Of a stretch of 64,000 nucleotides of DNA, positions 45,312-57,696 are shown piece after piece. The position numbers and the translations under genes are program-made. The stretch is taken from positions 9,079,001 through 9,143,000 of the forward strand of contig NC_081823.1 in assembly GCF_030704535.1 (NCBI RefSeq). Direction: 5' to 3'. How positions within the stretch are numbered: position 1 is the stretch's first letter; each line of letters opens with the position of its first letter. This DNA is from Vitis vinifera (Eukaryota; Streptophyta; Magnoliopsida; Vitales; Vitaceae). Below the pieces are notes generated by a model. The model ran no database searches. It was not told the origin of the DNA and saw only the letters and a program-made list of their open reading frames with translations.

Positions 45312-45685
45312 TAGTAACTGTTTTTGAAAATAATTCTGAAAAATGATTTTTTAAAACTGTTTTATGATTTTTGTAAAACAAAAGTCTATTTGAAAACCTA
45401 AATTATTTTAAACATATTTTTAATATTTTTAAATATGTTTTAAAAATAAGCTTCATATTTAGTGTTTTATTTTTAATTATTCTACATGTTTGTATAATTA
45501 TTTCTTAAATGAAAACAAATTAAAATAATAGAAAACAATTAAAAGATATTTTCTAAAAATATCATATTTTTTATTCTTAAGAATAAAAAATAGAAAATAG
45601 TTTTTAATTACCAAATATATTTTTTTGTGTTTTTTGTTATGGAGAACAAAAAATTGTTTTAAAAAGCAGTTCCCAAATAGCACCA
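45312..45685. repeat. AT-rich dispersed repeat, copy downstream of ABCG26
   Basis: Partner of 40417-40700 in the same orientation, with the same order of shared words. It ends AAGCAGTTCCCAAATAGC, which is complementary in style to GTAACTGTTTTTGAAAATA at the left, suggesting terminal inverted repeats. Confidence 0.55.
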
Positions 45686-46530
45686 ATATTTATTACAACA
45701 AACTCTTTTTTTTTTTTGTCTTGAAGTATAAGTTATGTAGGTGTTATAAAAGGGGTTTTAATTTTTTGGAGGCCACTTTCCCTCATGTGTTTAAAAAGCC
45801 AAATTGATTGCATATTTTATTTGAAATTTATTTTTCAATTTTCAACTCAAAAACTTAATACATGACAAAACACATTATTACTATGAGTTTTAATTATCAA
45901 TGTCTTAAAAAACTAAATGGATTATTAAATTGAAAAGTTCTGATCAATTTACACCTAACCACTTGGTTTGAGTTAAATATGCCTAACCACCATGAATTTG
46001 AAATTTCATTACATATTTGTTTCATTTTTTTTTATTTGTTTTACCATTATGAATTTGAAATTTCATCAATATCTTCCATATATTTCTTATTTGTTTTATT
46101 TTTTTGGACTCCCATTTGAATCAAAATTAATAAATTTTCAAACTCATGGTGACTAAGTATATTTAACTCAAACTTCAATAAGAGTTATTGAAATTTACCT
46201 TTTAATAAATATATAATTAAATATAAAAATAAATATAATATGCTAATATATAAATAAAATAGAAAAACTTTAAATCATAATAAGAATAAAATGTAAATAT
46301 ATTAATATTTTTTAATCTTATTAAATAACGTAAGTATATTGTTTATATATCAAATTGTAAAATAATATTACAAAAAATGTATGATATATATACCTATGAA
46401 TGTGCATAAATATTTATATTTATTTTAAAATTTTGAAATATATATGTATATAACCACATGCTTACAATTGTGTAACATAATTACGTAAATGTTATCTACT
46501 CAGAACTTACTCTCATTGTTGAATGAGATT

Positions 46531-46855
46531 AGATAAACACTCATTGCAATATCAAACAAATTCTTACACTAGATTCAAAGCTCAATGAACCCAAGTAGAT
46601 AAACACTCATTGCAAGATCCAATAAATTCTTACACCGGTTCAACAATCAACTTTAATACTATTTGTAATAATCCACTATCAATCTTATAAATGTTATTTC
46701 AATCGAGCTTGCTATTTATAGGTGTTTTAAAACAACAAAAACGTATGAACGGAATAATATCTATAAGGTTAATAACGAGTCATTACAAATAGTATTAAAA
46801 TTAATCATTCAATCCGATGTAAGAATTTATTTGACTTTACAACGAGTGTTTTACC
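46531..46855. repeat. Inverted plus direct repeat block next to the hAT MITE
   Basis: AGATAAACACTCATTGCAA occurs twice directly (about 46531 and 46595). The tract 46595-46700 (AAATTCTTACACCGG, AATACTATTTGTAAT, CTTATAAATGTTATTT) recurs inverted at about 46757-46855. A further direct copy of ACTATTTGTAATCACCCA lies at about 47352. It is probably a long-inverted-repeat MITE with partial copies. Confidence 0.5.
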
Positions 46856-46873
46856 TGAGTTCGTAATCTCATG

Positions 46874-47286
46874 TAGGGATGGCAACGGGGCGGGTTTTTT
46901 CAGGTACCCGCCCCGCCCCTAATGGGACGGGTATGAGATTTTTTTTTAAAACCCAGGGCGGGTTCGGGTATTGCCCCATCCCGCCCCGTTTACATATAAA
47001 ATTAATTTTAAAATTTAATTTTACTATTTTTAATATATAGATAATAATAAAAAAATTTAATAAAATAAGTTATAAAAAATATAATAATTTTATTATTTAT
47101 AAAATATATTTATTTTAATGTAATTAAAAAAAAAAAAAAAAAAACTAAATGGGGCGGGGCGGGTATGGGAAATTCGGGGCGGGTATGGGAAATTTCCCAT
47201 ACCCGCCCCGCCCCGTTTTATTTTTTAAACGGGATAGAGTTGGGATGGGGGCGACCCGTCCCAAATCCGCTCCGTTGTCATCCCTA
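46874..47286. mobile_element. hAT-type MITE with GC-rich terminal inverted repeats
   Basis: A 413-bp element starting TAGGGATGGCAACGGGGCGG and, on the other strand, TAGGGATGACAACGGAGCGG. It is flanked by the 8-bp duplication ATCTCATG (46866-46873) / ATCTTATG (47287-47294), with one mismatch. GC-rich arms (ACCCGCCCCGCCCC, GGGGCGGGTATGGG) enclose an AT-rich core. There is no transposase. The GGGATGGCAACGGGG end is, as far as I recall, widespread in plant hAT MITEs. Confidence 0.9.
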
Positions 47287-49285
47287 ATCTTATGAAATAA
47301 AACAATGATGAATTTACGGGATCAGAAGTTCAAAGTGGGTAACATTTGACACTATTTGTAATCACCCATTATCAACCTTATAGATATTATGCCACTTAAC
47401 CTGAAAGGATTTCGTTGCTTTAAAGACTCACTATCAATCTTATATATATGGCAAAGAGTTGGGTGGAGCTAAGACCACAATGATTTTTTAGACCAAATAC
47501 AGATACCAGAAATAAAAGAGGCAGTTAGTTTTTCATAAAGGGGGAGGAAAAAAAATTAAAAGAGGCTGTTGGTGCTCTTAAGGCCGACATGGTCACCACC
47601 ACTCACCACGATTCAATCCCATGACCAAACATGACTCACTACTTATCATAACGAATAATGAGAACAAATATTCCACACCCACCACAAAATTCTTTATATT
47701 TAATTTTTTTTTCTTAATGTATAATTAAGAAATAAATACATAGACTCATTCTAATAATGCTGAATTTATTAATCAATAAAATCAAAAAGGAAAAATTTTA
47801 AAATTGAATTAAAAATGTTACCCAAACATGTGGTGATTGAAAATGTAATAATCACATCATTTTTGGTATTTATTTATTTATGAAAAATCTCAAAATTTGG
47901 AGTGTTGCAGAGCCTGAAACATCCCTGCTTATATTGTAAGGAAGTGGAAGTTTCCAAAAAAGGCAGTTGTCAGACTTTGTGTATGTGCGTGCCCCTTTTT
48001 AACTCCCACCATTTCCCACTTGGGAAAATCTTTCAATTTTTTTGTTATCTTTATATTTGGATATGTTTCTTATGCATAACTGTAAACATATTTTTTTTTT
48101 AAATTTTCTAAATTGAAGAAAAAAAATTTACTTTCATATTTTTTTAAAATATAAATTTGAAAAATATAAGGTAAAATTATTTCTATAATATACGAGTTTA
48201 AAGCGATTTTAATCTTTTTAATATTTAAAAGTTTTATGATCCATGATTCTTCTACCTCTACCTTCACACGATATTACTTTGTCATATTTTCATTCATTAC
48301 GGAAAATTTCTCATTATTACCTTCCATAGGAGTTTGGGTAGTGTCTTAGTTTCAATGTGGCTTGTCATCTTCTCGGACCAGTTAATGATCATCGTCTTGA
48401 TAAACCATTACCTCACCAACTAATTAATGAATTCCTTAGCGAGTTTAGTTTTTAGGTGTTAAAAATATTAAAAATATTTTTCTACGATCATAGTAATCTA
48501 TATTTCATTTAAAAAGAAAAAAGGAAATAAATTGAACCAACTCCTAACTCTTTATTAAATTTATTAAATTTAATAAGAGATTTTACACATATTTAAATTA
48601 TTTAATTTATAAATTAAAAAGACATTTCTTCTTATACAAGTCCCATTTTAACTTACATATGAAATTATTTTATTTTCACTAAATCATTTATAATAATAAT
48701 AATAATAATAATAATATTCCCATAAAAATTATGAGTTAAATTTGGACACTACAAAAACATTTTGAAAATAAAAATAAAAAGGCATCAAGCAAGGTACAAA
48801 GATTCTTGTCTTAATAATGTAAGCTAATAATCAATTCCACACTTTTAAAATTGTTGGGCAAATTACCAAAATAGTCTTATACTTCAACAAATTTATCCTA
48901 AAAATTTCCAAGTAACATATTGTTAAATCTTTGAACTTCAGACTTGGGAAGAAAAATATTTTTGGGAAAAGGGAAATTAAAATTTTGCAGGGAAGCTGTT
49001 ACAGGCTGAAAATGGAGATGGCATAGTATGGTCAAAGTCTTTTCATGAAATTACATATCCACCCATTGCAATCTAACTCCTTTTGGCAGGTCTCGCTCAG
49101 GTGGGCCTCTTCCTCTCGTCTCTCTCATTCTTTTTTCTCTCTGTTCGTCCACAATTTACAATTCAGTGGAACAAAATCCACTTCTATCTGACTCCATCTG
49201 TCAGCTTTAGACTGGTGGTTTTCTCTCTCTTCTTCCTCTCTGTGCTTCTTGTTGTTCTTCTTCTTCTGCTGCTTCTTCCTCTGCG

Positions 49286-52200
49286 ATGGAGCTGGTTCCG
49301 TACTCAGACCCCAACTCCAGTTCCGACCCCAGTACCCTCCCATGGCAAGACATGTTCCGATCTGCCTCTATCCGCAAACCAGACCCCTCTCCTCAGAACC
49401 ACGCGCCCCCTCCTCCGGCCCACGCGTCGCCGCCTGCTCCTCCTCCGGACCCGGCAGCCTCGAGCCCGGATCAGCGCAGCCTCACCGGGGATTCCCAGGT
49501 GCGCCTCGCTATCTACATAGCTATGGCTCATGCTGGGCTGGCCTTAACCATATTCATACTCTACGCCGTGGGTAAACTTCTTGAAGCTTATCTCAGGCCA
49601 ATTCAATGGGCTGTTCTCTGTTCGATCCCTCTCAGAGGCATTCAACAGACGCTTGTGGGGTTTTGGTCCGAGCCCTTGAGCTTGGGTCTCACAGAGACCG
49701 TGTTGGCAGTTCCCGTAGCGATATTTCGGGTTTTTGTGGGTACTCTTGTTGAAATTCGTGATGTTTGTCTCCGGGTTCTTCGTGGGAAGCCCAAGACGGA
49801 AGAGTTGAGGCGAAATCGAAGTGGGTTTTCCAAGTTGGTTCGGTGGCTTGTGTCTTTTTGGCTTTTCGTGATCCTTTATGAGAGTATTGGGGGTGTTGGA
49901 TCTTTTACACTTCTTGGATTATGCCTCATGTTTGGGTCTAGGAATGTTGATTCAACCATGTCTAAAGTATCCAGTTTAAGGAGTGTTAGCTTTCGTAGAA
50001 GTGAAATTAGCGCGTTTTTCACCAGAGGGATACTGAAAAAATTGAAAACCATTGTGGCAATTGGGTTGATCTTTGGTATGATTGTGGGGTTCTTGGTGGG
50101 AATAATGTTTTTCTCGTATAAGATTGGAGTTGAGGGGAAGGATGCAGTGATTTCAGTGAAATCTCATGTGGAAGAGAGCAATTATGCAGAGAGGATTGGT
50201 GTTAAGAAGTGGATGGAAGACAATGATGTGACTGGGATGGTGGATAGGTACTCAAACAAGTTCTATGAGACTGTTTGGGAGCAGATTGATGGTCTGGCTA
50301 TGCAGTACAATATGACTGAGTTTGTTGTGGGGATTAAGCATTTTGTTGTAACACAACCCCCTGCTAATTCTTCAGAGCAATCCACTGCTTTGGTTGCCCC
50401 ATCACCTTATGCCGAGAAATTTTTGAGTTTGCGGAATCGGGTTAGCAAGAAGGAATGGGGACAGATTTATACAGAGTTGGATGCAATATTTCGAGAATTA
50501 TTGATCACTAGGGCGGATTTGGCTGAGAAGGCTAAAGGATTTGCAGTTCAAGGGATGGATGTGGCTCAGCGTTTGTTTGACAGTTACAAATCTGTTCTAG
50601 GCGGTGGTATGAAATTCATGGTTTCCATTGGTGAATCCATTATATCCGGGGCGGCTGAGGTTTTCAATTTTGTGTCGCAATCAGCAGTTTTCTTCTGGGT
50701 TTTGTACTATCTGATCACATCAGAGTCTGGTGGGGTTACTGAACAAGCGATGAGTTTGATCCCAATGCCCAAATTGTACAGAGACCGGTGTGTTGCGGTT
50801 CTTGATAATGCTATTTCAGGTGTTCTTTTGGCCACAGCTGAGATTGCCTTCTTTCAGGGATGTCTCACATGGCTTTTGTTTAGGCTATACTCAATACACT
50901 TCTTGTACATGTCAACCATACTTGCAATAATCAGTCCTCTGCTGCCGATCTTTCCAAGCTGGGTTGCCACTATCCCAGCAACTATACAATTGGTACTGGA
51001 AAGTAGATACATATTGGCCATCACTTTGTCAGTTATTCATCTTGCACTTATGGAATATGGTGCATCCGAAATTCAGGAGGATATACCTGGCTATAGTGCA
51101 TATCTTACCGGGCTTAGCATCATTGGTGGAATGACATTGTTCCCATCTGCCCTAGAGGTAACCCTGAATTTATGCTTTAAATTTTCATTATGCTCATGCT
51201 TTATATTGCATAATTTCATAATCGATCTGCATCATGTACAAAGATGATTGAGTCTGTTTTTACTTTTTATAATGGTATCAGTTCTATGTTTAGAGCCCCA
51301 TTTGTGGTTTAGAGAAGTATATCCAGAGATTCTAAAGTCCCATACCAGCTTCATTCAGCCTCTTTTACAGATCTGCAGGCTCATGCAGTAGTATGACTGC
51401 ATTTCTTTCCCTTGTTTCATAGTATACTGAGACGATGGTGCCTTAGGACAATAACTATCGTATGACCTGAAAGAGTTTTCGTTCATGAAATTTCGTAGGA
51501 AGGTCATTTTCTTTGTGCTAAAACTTCTAGTTTAGTCCATAACCCATTAAGCTCCATTTTCTAATGGAAAGACATTTCGGCCACATGGAGATAGACTTTG
51601 CTCTTGGTTTTACCAAGAAATTGAAGCCGGGGTCAAAATCATAATTTTCAAAAGGTAATTTTAGCATTGTAAAAATTCCATTAAAAATGAAGCAGCAATC
51701 TCCATAAGCCAAGAAAGGGTTCTTGACTTTTAACTCTTTTTGAAACCTTAAGCTCTTTTAACGAAATTGTCCAAATCAATACGGAAGCTTCTATTGAGCT
51801 TTAAAATAAAGCACTTTTGGCTTTTTGGAAGCCAATCCAAATAGGACCTTAGTTACCTTTTCATGGTCATGAAACACAAAGGGTCACAGTAAAACTTAAG
51901 CACAATGTAGACAAACAGGACCGCATTTGGGTTTCGACATGGACTCAATAAAACGGGGTAAACACACATGCAGTGGTGTCAAACGAAACACTCTGAAACT
52001 GCAAGGATTTGGACTCACGGTGTATGTCATAATCTCCAACAGATATCATGTCTTTCATCAAATAGAATAACCAAGGGTGTCTCCAACAGATATCATGTCT
52101 TTCATCAAATAGAATAACCAAGGGTGTCGTCAGCCTTGCTCTTAAAGTTTTCATCATCTAGCACCAGTTCACCCGCCTAATCTTTCAATCTTTCAATCTT

Positions 52201-52457
52201 TCAATCTTTCATTTTCATTTTTATATTTGGATGTAAAGTGAAATCTAATGATCATGTGTTTCATCTTTATTGTGAAGTTTGTGATGTATAAATGTGATTT
52301 GAGTGATTTAAAGCATTGGTTGTTGGAATGTGTTTGGATTGTGACTGATCCACAGGGAGCAATAATGGGCCCGTTGATAACTACTGTGGTGATTGGGCTC
52401 AAGGAGTTGTATACAGAATTTGTTCTGGATGGACCAAAGCAAGGTGAGGAGGAGTAG
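49286..52457 (+). CDS. TMEM245-like / AI-2E transporter-fold multi-pass membrane protein
   Basis: Large polytopic membrane protein of the AI-2E transporter/PerM superfamily, like eukaryotic TMEM245 (C9orf5) and Arabidopsis At5g55960; function unknown. Two exons: 49286-51157 (624 codons) and 52356-52457 (33 codons plus stop), phase 0, giving 657 aa. The N-terminus (residues 15-65) is proline- and serine-rich and probably cytosolic. Hydrophobic segments occur near 78-97, 185-215, 255-280 and densely from 455 to 650 ([78 protein letters not shown]), the last group matching the AI-2E domain pattern. A pyrimidine-rich leader precedes the ATG. The second exon was placed by a CAG/GGA acceptor and by the conserved GPLI continuation. 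Confidence 0.88.
52034..52127 (+). repeat. Perfect 47-bp tandem duplication in the intron of the TMEM245-like gene
   Basis: Two adjacent identical 47-base units (52034-52080, 52081-52127) begin CTCCAACAGATATCATG and end ACCAAGGGTGT. Perfect identity implies a recent event. Confidence 0.95.
52181..52212 (+). repeat. (TCTTTCAA)4 octanucleotide repeat
   Basis: Four tandem TCTTTCAA-type units close to the 3' end of the intron, about 145 bases before the last exon. Confidence 0.9.
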
Positions 52458-52938
52458 GCAGGAGCTTGAGAAGCTGTCAGTGCGCCCACCTTCCCATAAA
52501 TTTGAAGGTGGTTAGAACAAGTGAGAAATAGTTACTGCAAGCCAATGATTTTTTTGCAAATCTGTTGGTGTCCTAGTAGCATGTTAATTAAATGATCATA
52601 AATTAATTACTGTTGCTGTTCTTATTCCTATTTTAGATTGGTTAGAGGGGTGTTTCTTTTGTAAAATTGATGTTTGTTGGGGGCTTGTTTGAATGAGAAT
52701 TGTACATTTTCCTCGTATTCATTTGTACAACATTTTTATGTGTTCCAAATGTTTTTGGAACTTGGAAAGGTGTGATTATTTCATGAATTAGTTATCTAGA
52801 AATCGTGTGAATGACAATCCCAACTTCCTTACTCAATATTCCTAATTAGGGGAGAAAGCAAATGGAAATTGGTTCCATGGATCTTATAAGAGGGAAGTGG
52901 CCATGGCTGCCTACCCAGTCTCACTAGGGATCAAACTA

Positions 52939-53062
52939 AAAGTCTGTTTGACAGTGATTTTAGGAAATCCGCTTCCAATATTTTTAACACTTGAAAAATT
53001 TTATCATTCATGTGTTAAAAATATTAAAAACGTTTTCTAAAATCACTATCAAATACACTCTA
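52939..53062. mobile_element. Palindromic short MITE, copy 2
   Basis: Starts AAGTCTGTTTGACAGTGATT and ends AATCACTATCAAATACACTC, which are imperfect inverted complements. The interior has TTTTTAACACTTGAAAAATT and GTGTTAAAAATATTAAAAAC. It is the same family as 12600-12721. Confidence 0.65.
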
Positions 53063-53904
53063 AGGGTGCCTCAAAGCTTCAAAATGATACTCCCAACAGT
53101 ATCATTGAGGAGTAGTGACACCATGACTAGAACCTGATGTGAAAAAGAACTAGGATTTTTTCAAATCTCTTTTAAAAAGTCAAAAGTAATGTTAGTTTTT
53201 CTAACTTTTTATTGAAAATAATGTATTTTTAAATTATTTTTTAATTCTTTGTTAATTTATCACTTATTTATTAATTTAAAAAAAATAAAAAAATTTAACT
53301 TTTAATTTTTTTGTTTTTTAATACTTAATAGTAGTTATCACTATTAAGCAACTCCAAAAAGTAAATTCCCTTCTTACCTTCAAAGTTTTTATATTAAATT
53401 CTTCTTGTTCACTTTCTTTTTATGTTTAACTCATTTTTGAAAAAAAAATTTATTTTAAAAGACGAATTCTACTTGAAATTCATGATTACGATAATTTTAA
53501 AATTAATTTTGATGTTGCAATTTTTTTAACAAATATTTTTACAAAATACACCATTCCAATAGAAAACCCATTAGAACAACCCATCTTTTAAGTTTCCACA
53601 AGACGCAATCGCAGTATCTACGACCGAAAGGTAGGAGTAAAATACAAAGTATCACAGTTCACTTCATTCTTGACAGCTTAATATTAAGTACCAACACTGA
53701 CCAATGGAATCTCACAAGAATTCAAGTACCAAAAGCCTGCACTAAATGACCAACTGAAATTCGTTAGACCACAGTCAAATGCTATTTTCGGTACACTGCT
53801 AACCCAGATTTTTTTTCTTTTTCTTTTTTTTTATTTCCTTCTCTTCCGGTTCAATTATACTCCAGGTTTCTCCAGTTCTTTTCACTTGGGAGGAAGAAGA
53901 GTTA
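53063..53904. other. Intergenic region between convergent genes
   Basis: AT-rich DNA between the TMEM245-like gene and CWC15. The right half, from about 53600, probably includes the CWC15 3'UTR. Nothing else recognised. Confidence 0.5.
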
Positions 53905-56559
53905 CTACTTCATGTATTTCTGCAGGAACTTCCTGTGAAAGTCATTTCTGATTGTGTCATTGATAAAGCGCTTGGGAGTCTTAGCTTCACCACGGGCCTG
54001 GTTCTTAAATACCACATCATCATCCCACCTGAACCAAACAATGCATAGAAAACATTGGAATCAGGACAGGACCATACCAGACTCATCAATAAACTAAAAT
54101 CTATCTACCCGAGTAGAGGGGAAGTTGGATCTTCAGGCCACAAACCTTCTTTTCACATTGAAAGACGTAGGATTATTAAGCAGAGGGTTTCCTCGAATCA
54201 GCTCTGCTTCTTTGGCTTTAAGCTCTTCTTCCTGCTTTTCTCGCTCCTGCAGATTAAGTAAATTAATAATTATTAGTGAAACCAATGCCATTGAGAATTT
54301 AAGGTGATATGTAGGATCGCACTTCCACATATTTCAGATCCCAAGAATTCATAGATGTGCACTCATTTTCAGGGCACAATACTAATTAAATTAAATGGCT
54401 TGTACAAGCAATTCAGATCATGTAAGATACACCATGAGAGGCTAATAGATTCTTGAGGAGAAAATTCACCATTCGAAGCATCTCCTCGGCTCTTTCCTTT
54501 TTTATTTGTTCAAGCTCAGCCAAAAGAGCTTCAGTGTCATCCTCATCATCATCGTCGTCATCATCATCATCACTAACCACAAAGTAATTATTGGTTTTAG
54601 CAAATAATAACAAACTCAAATAAAAATGTGACTTCAACTGCTAGACATGAATAAACAATGGAATCCACTAAAGGGAAAGCATGCATTTTGGAAGTACTTA
54701 ATCTACCTATGGTCATTGTTATTGCTAGAAAAAATGGCACGGCAAACTTCCATGGTTACACCATCCAAACCCCCTTCCCAAAGAAATAGTGGAAATGTAT
54801 ATATGAAACGCTAATTATTTTAATGCACAGCAACCAAGCAGTACACTTTGAGGAGACAACAAATGGGCACAGATTATACACAGAAAGGCATAATGTCCAC
54901 TGACTCATAAATTCTTGGCAGCAAAGAAAGCAAAAAGATTTAAACATCACAGAAGAAACACCAGAGTGCTATGAGCAAAGATTACCAATAAGAAAAATGA
55001 TTTTAGAAGTCAGGACATTTTTTTTTTCCAATTAAAGGGACTACCACCACCATATCATATAAAAGCAAGCTTCTGAAACATCCCAAAGATGCTTGATTTC
55101 ATATAATTAACCATCAAAATAACCACCCGTATAACTAATTGTTAGGGTTGGCATGTTCAATTCCAATATATTTACAAAGAGTAATACCTCTCATCACTTT
55201 TGACTTCAATATCAGAATCATCAGCATCTACACTCCGCGGAACGATTCGATCGTCAGCATCCCTCTTTACCCCTATAAATGGCTATGTGATCAGTTGGCA
55301 AGGTAAATATTTATGAGTTTAATAAGCACATACACAAGAGACCAGATGGCATTTACCTTCCAACAGAAGATGGCCCTTTCTGCGATCTCTATCTTCTGCA
55401 ACCATAAACAATTGAATTACAAGTGAAGGTGATATTGACATGCAACAAAACAGGCCAGTCACGGTAAGTATTCAACATAAATCACAAGAAGAGTGCATAT
55501 GATAGAAAAGAAAGGATAATTTTTCTCGCTACCACCATAGGTCTTGTCCTTTGATGAGAAATGCCTCCGCTCACGCTCTTCCAGCTCCTCACGGAGGTTC
55601 CTCTTCTGCAATTCCTCTGCTGTGTCTTGCCCTTCCTTTCTGTAGAGATACACATACCAAGTTATAGAGAAGATCAGCATGCATTGGCATCAAGAAGAGA
55701 ACATATGCACATTAACACATTTGGCATGCAAACCTATGACAATAAATATTGATGCACAGATGATACATGGGTGGTCAAAGAAAATAACCATGCTCATATG
55801 CAGAACAGCAGGAGCTCAAAGGAAGGGTAGCACAATATTCCTGATTTAGAATCAGGGGTTAAAGTACAGTGAGCTTGGGCTAAAGATACATAAAAAGGGC
55901 ATATGAGCATAAAACCATGATATGATATGATATAATATTCTGAGCTCTTCAATTCCCAATGATTCATAAAAAATATCATTGTGATGTTTGTTCATAACCA
56001 TGAGCCCTTTATGATCTAACATGAACCTCACTCTAAAATCATTTTGTTCCAAGACAGGGCAAAAGATCAAAAAGGTTACATTCAATATGTTTTTCCACTG
56101 ATAAATTCAAACATAAGTATCGCATGATTGTTTTGCATGAATTTCATATGCTCAAACAATCCCTAACAAGTCCTTTTCCATGTCTCTAGCTCTTCCCCTT
56201 GATTTCATTAATCAAAAGGGGTTTTATAATATGCATTGATTAAAAGAATTACATATAACCCTTAAACAGAAGTTCAATGAAAAAGTAGAATATAATAAAT
56301 TAAGGCTTAAAGCATGCTTCTAAAGCTTCCATTTCAATGATATTCCAAGACATCCTTGAGCATGTGTAGGTTCACTACAGTACACAATTAAACATGTACA
56401 TAACAACCAGAATTTGGCAAACTACTACCTGGGCTTTAGAGTTGTGTGAGATGCAATGTCTCTTGAAGAGTACTTCTGGGAAGGGCCAAAAATTCGAGTT
56501 CCACCTTGTTCATTTCCACCCTTTGCAGGTGCCCATGTGGGTCGAGCTGCCGTCGTCAT
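53905..56559 (-). CDS. CWC15: Spliceosome-associated protein CWC15 homologue (Cwf15/Cwc15 family)
   Basis: Small conserved component of the NineTeen/Prp19-related part of the spliceosome, nuclear, needed for pre-mRNA splicing. The Arabidopsis gene (AT3G13200) is embryo-essential as I recall. Seven coding exons: 56559-56429, 55639-55536, 55395-55357, 55272-55188, 54572-54470, 54246-54146 and 54028-53905, all in phase, giving 228 aa, the usual family length. The N-terminus is [15 protein letters not shown] then [18 protein letters not shown]. The middle has [15 protein letters not shown] and an acidic run of eleven residues ([11 protein letters not shown], about 121-131), followed by a helical [18 protein letters not shown]. 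The C-terminus has [20 protein letters not shown] and [17 protein letters not shown]. The acidic run is GAT/GAC-rich and could be length-variable. Confidence 0.94.
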
Positions 56560-57535
56560 GTCTTCTTACTATCTTCAAGATATCTGCCAAAATAGATAAG
56601 ATATTCAAAGAAGGGGAAATGATAAACCAATGCAATTACCATCATCTTATTAAAAAAGACTGTTAACAAAGAAAAGTTTGAAAATGATCAATCTTACCCA
56701 AACTCAGAGGAAGTGTGGGCAAACAAAAGAAATTAGATTTTTCATTGATTTGTGCCCGCAGAAAAAAGAAAACTTCCCACCAATTGAGCCTAATTACAAT
56801 ACATGACCTAGTTTAAGTATTTCTTTATCTTCCAGAAACCAATATAAAAGATCTCAAGGGATGAAAATATTTCTTTTGTTTACTTTCTTCCATCTTTCAG
56901 CAACAGAATAGAGGATGTCAAAAAGCTCAATTGTAAATTAAGTCTAGATCTATATCCGCATCTATGTTAATGTATTAGGTTGACGATTTTGTTCCATTAT
57001 TGCACTAAATCTGATGTACCATATATTCCAAGGGTTTTAATGGATAGAATCAAGCTAGAGTTGCTTCAAAGTCGATTCATATTTGAGGTACAAATACATT
57101 GGATGCATTAGAGAATGAAAAATGGCTATTACATGTGTACTACAGGAAATTTTGGAGTGTCATCCTGATGTCCATTCAAATGTCCATAGGACGTTCAAAG
57201 GTCATCTTGATAAACATTCAATCATCATACTGATGAACATTCAAACTTCAACAGGACAATCAAACACCCACTTAGCATTTGAGCATCTCACAATCAAGAA
57301 CAAACTCAAAATTTAGTCAGATGTCCATGGGACGTTCAAACATCGTATTGATGAATGCTCAAAGGTTCACTTAGTGTTCAAACATCCTGCAATCAAGAAT
57401 GAACTCACTATCTATACCATGTATAAAAGTACAAAGAGTTTGTAGACTTTTTTCTTCTCAAAATACCACTATAACATCATTTATTCCCCCTCCTATCCTA
57501 TATCTTTATCATTTGACCATAATAATCATAATAAT

Positions 57536-57640
57536 TTTTTGATTTTGATAGGTAAATTTTTGTCCCCATTGGAGCTTGAACCCTAACCTCACATAAACCT
57601 TCCTAACCCTCTACCACTTGAGCCAAGCCTCAACTATAAC
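57536..57640 (-). mobile_element. tRNA-derived SINE-like segment (copy 2)
   Basis: On the minus strand a box A-like TTGGCTCAAGTGGTAGAGG and a box B-like GGTTCAAGCTCC are followed by GACAAAAATTTACCTATCA and an A-rich tail. Order and tail match the segment at 51-156. It lies in the presumed leader intron of CWC15. Confidence 0.6.
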
Positions 57641-57696
57641 AATAATATAAATCCACCTTAAAGATCATCATAAATTTACTTTTTTTATTATCTATT

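Larger units (their letters stand above)
44788..49080. other. AT-rich repeat-dense intergenic region
   Basis: About 4.3 kb between ABCG26 and the TMEM245-like gene. It contains a dispersed repeat (45312-45685), a (TA)n tract near 45280, inverted and direct repeats (46531-46855), a well-bounded hAT MITE (46874-47286) and an (AAT)n tract near 48691-48715. No credible gene. Confidence 0.6.

Noticed and set aside
49304-49531. Arginine-rich open frame on the minus strand
   Set aside because: It lies wholly inside the first exon of the TMEM245-like gene and mirrors its proline-rich codons; a shadow frame.
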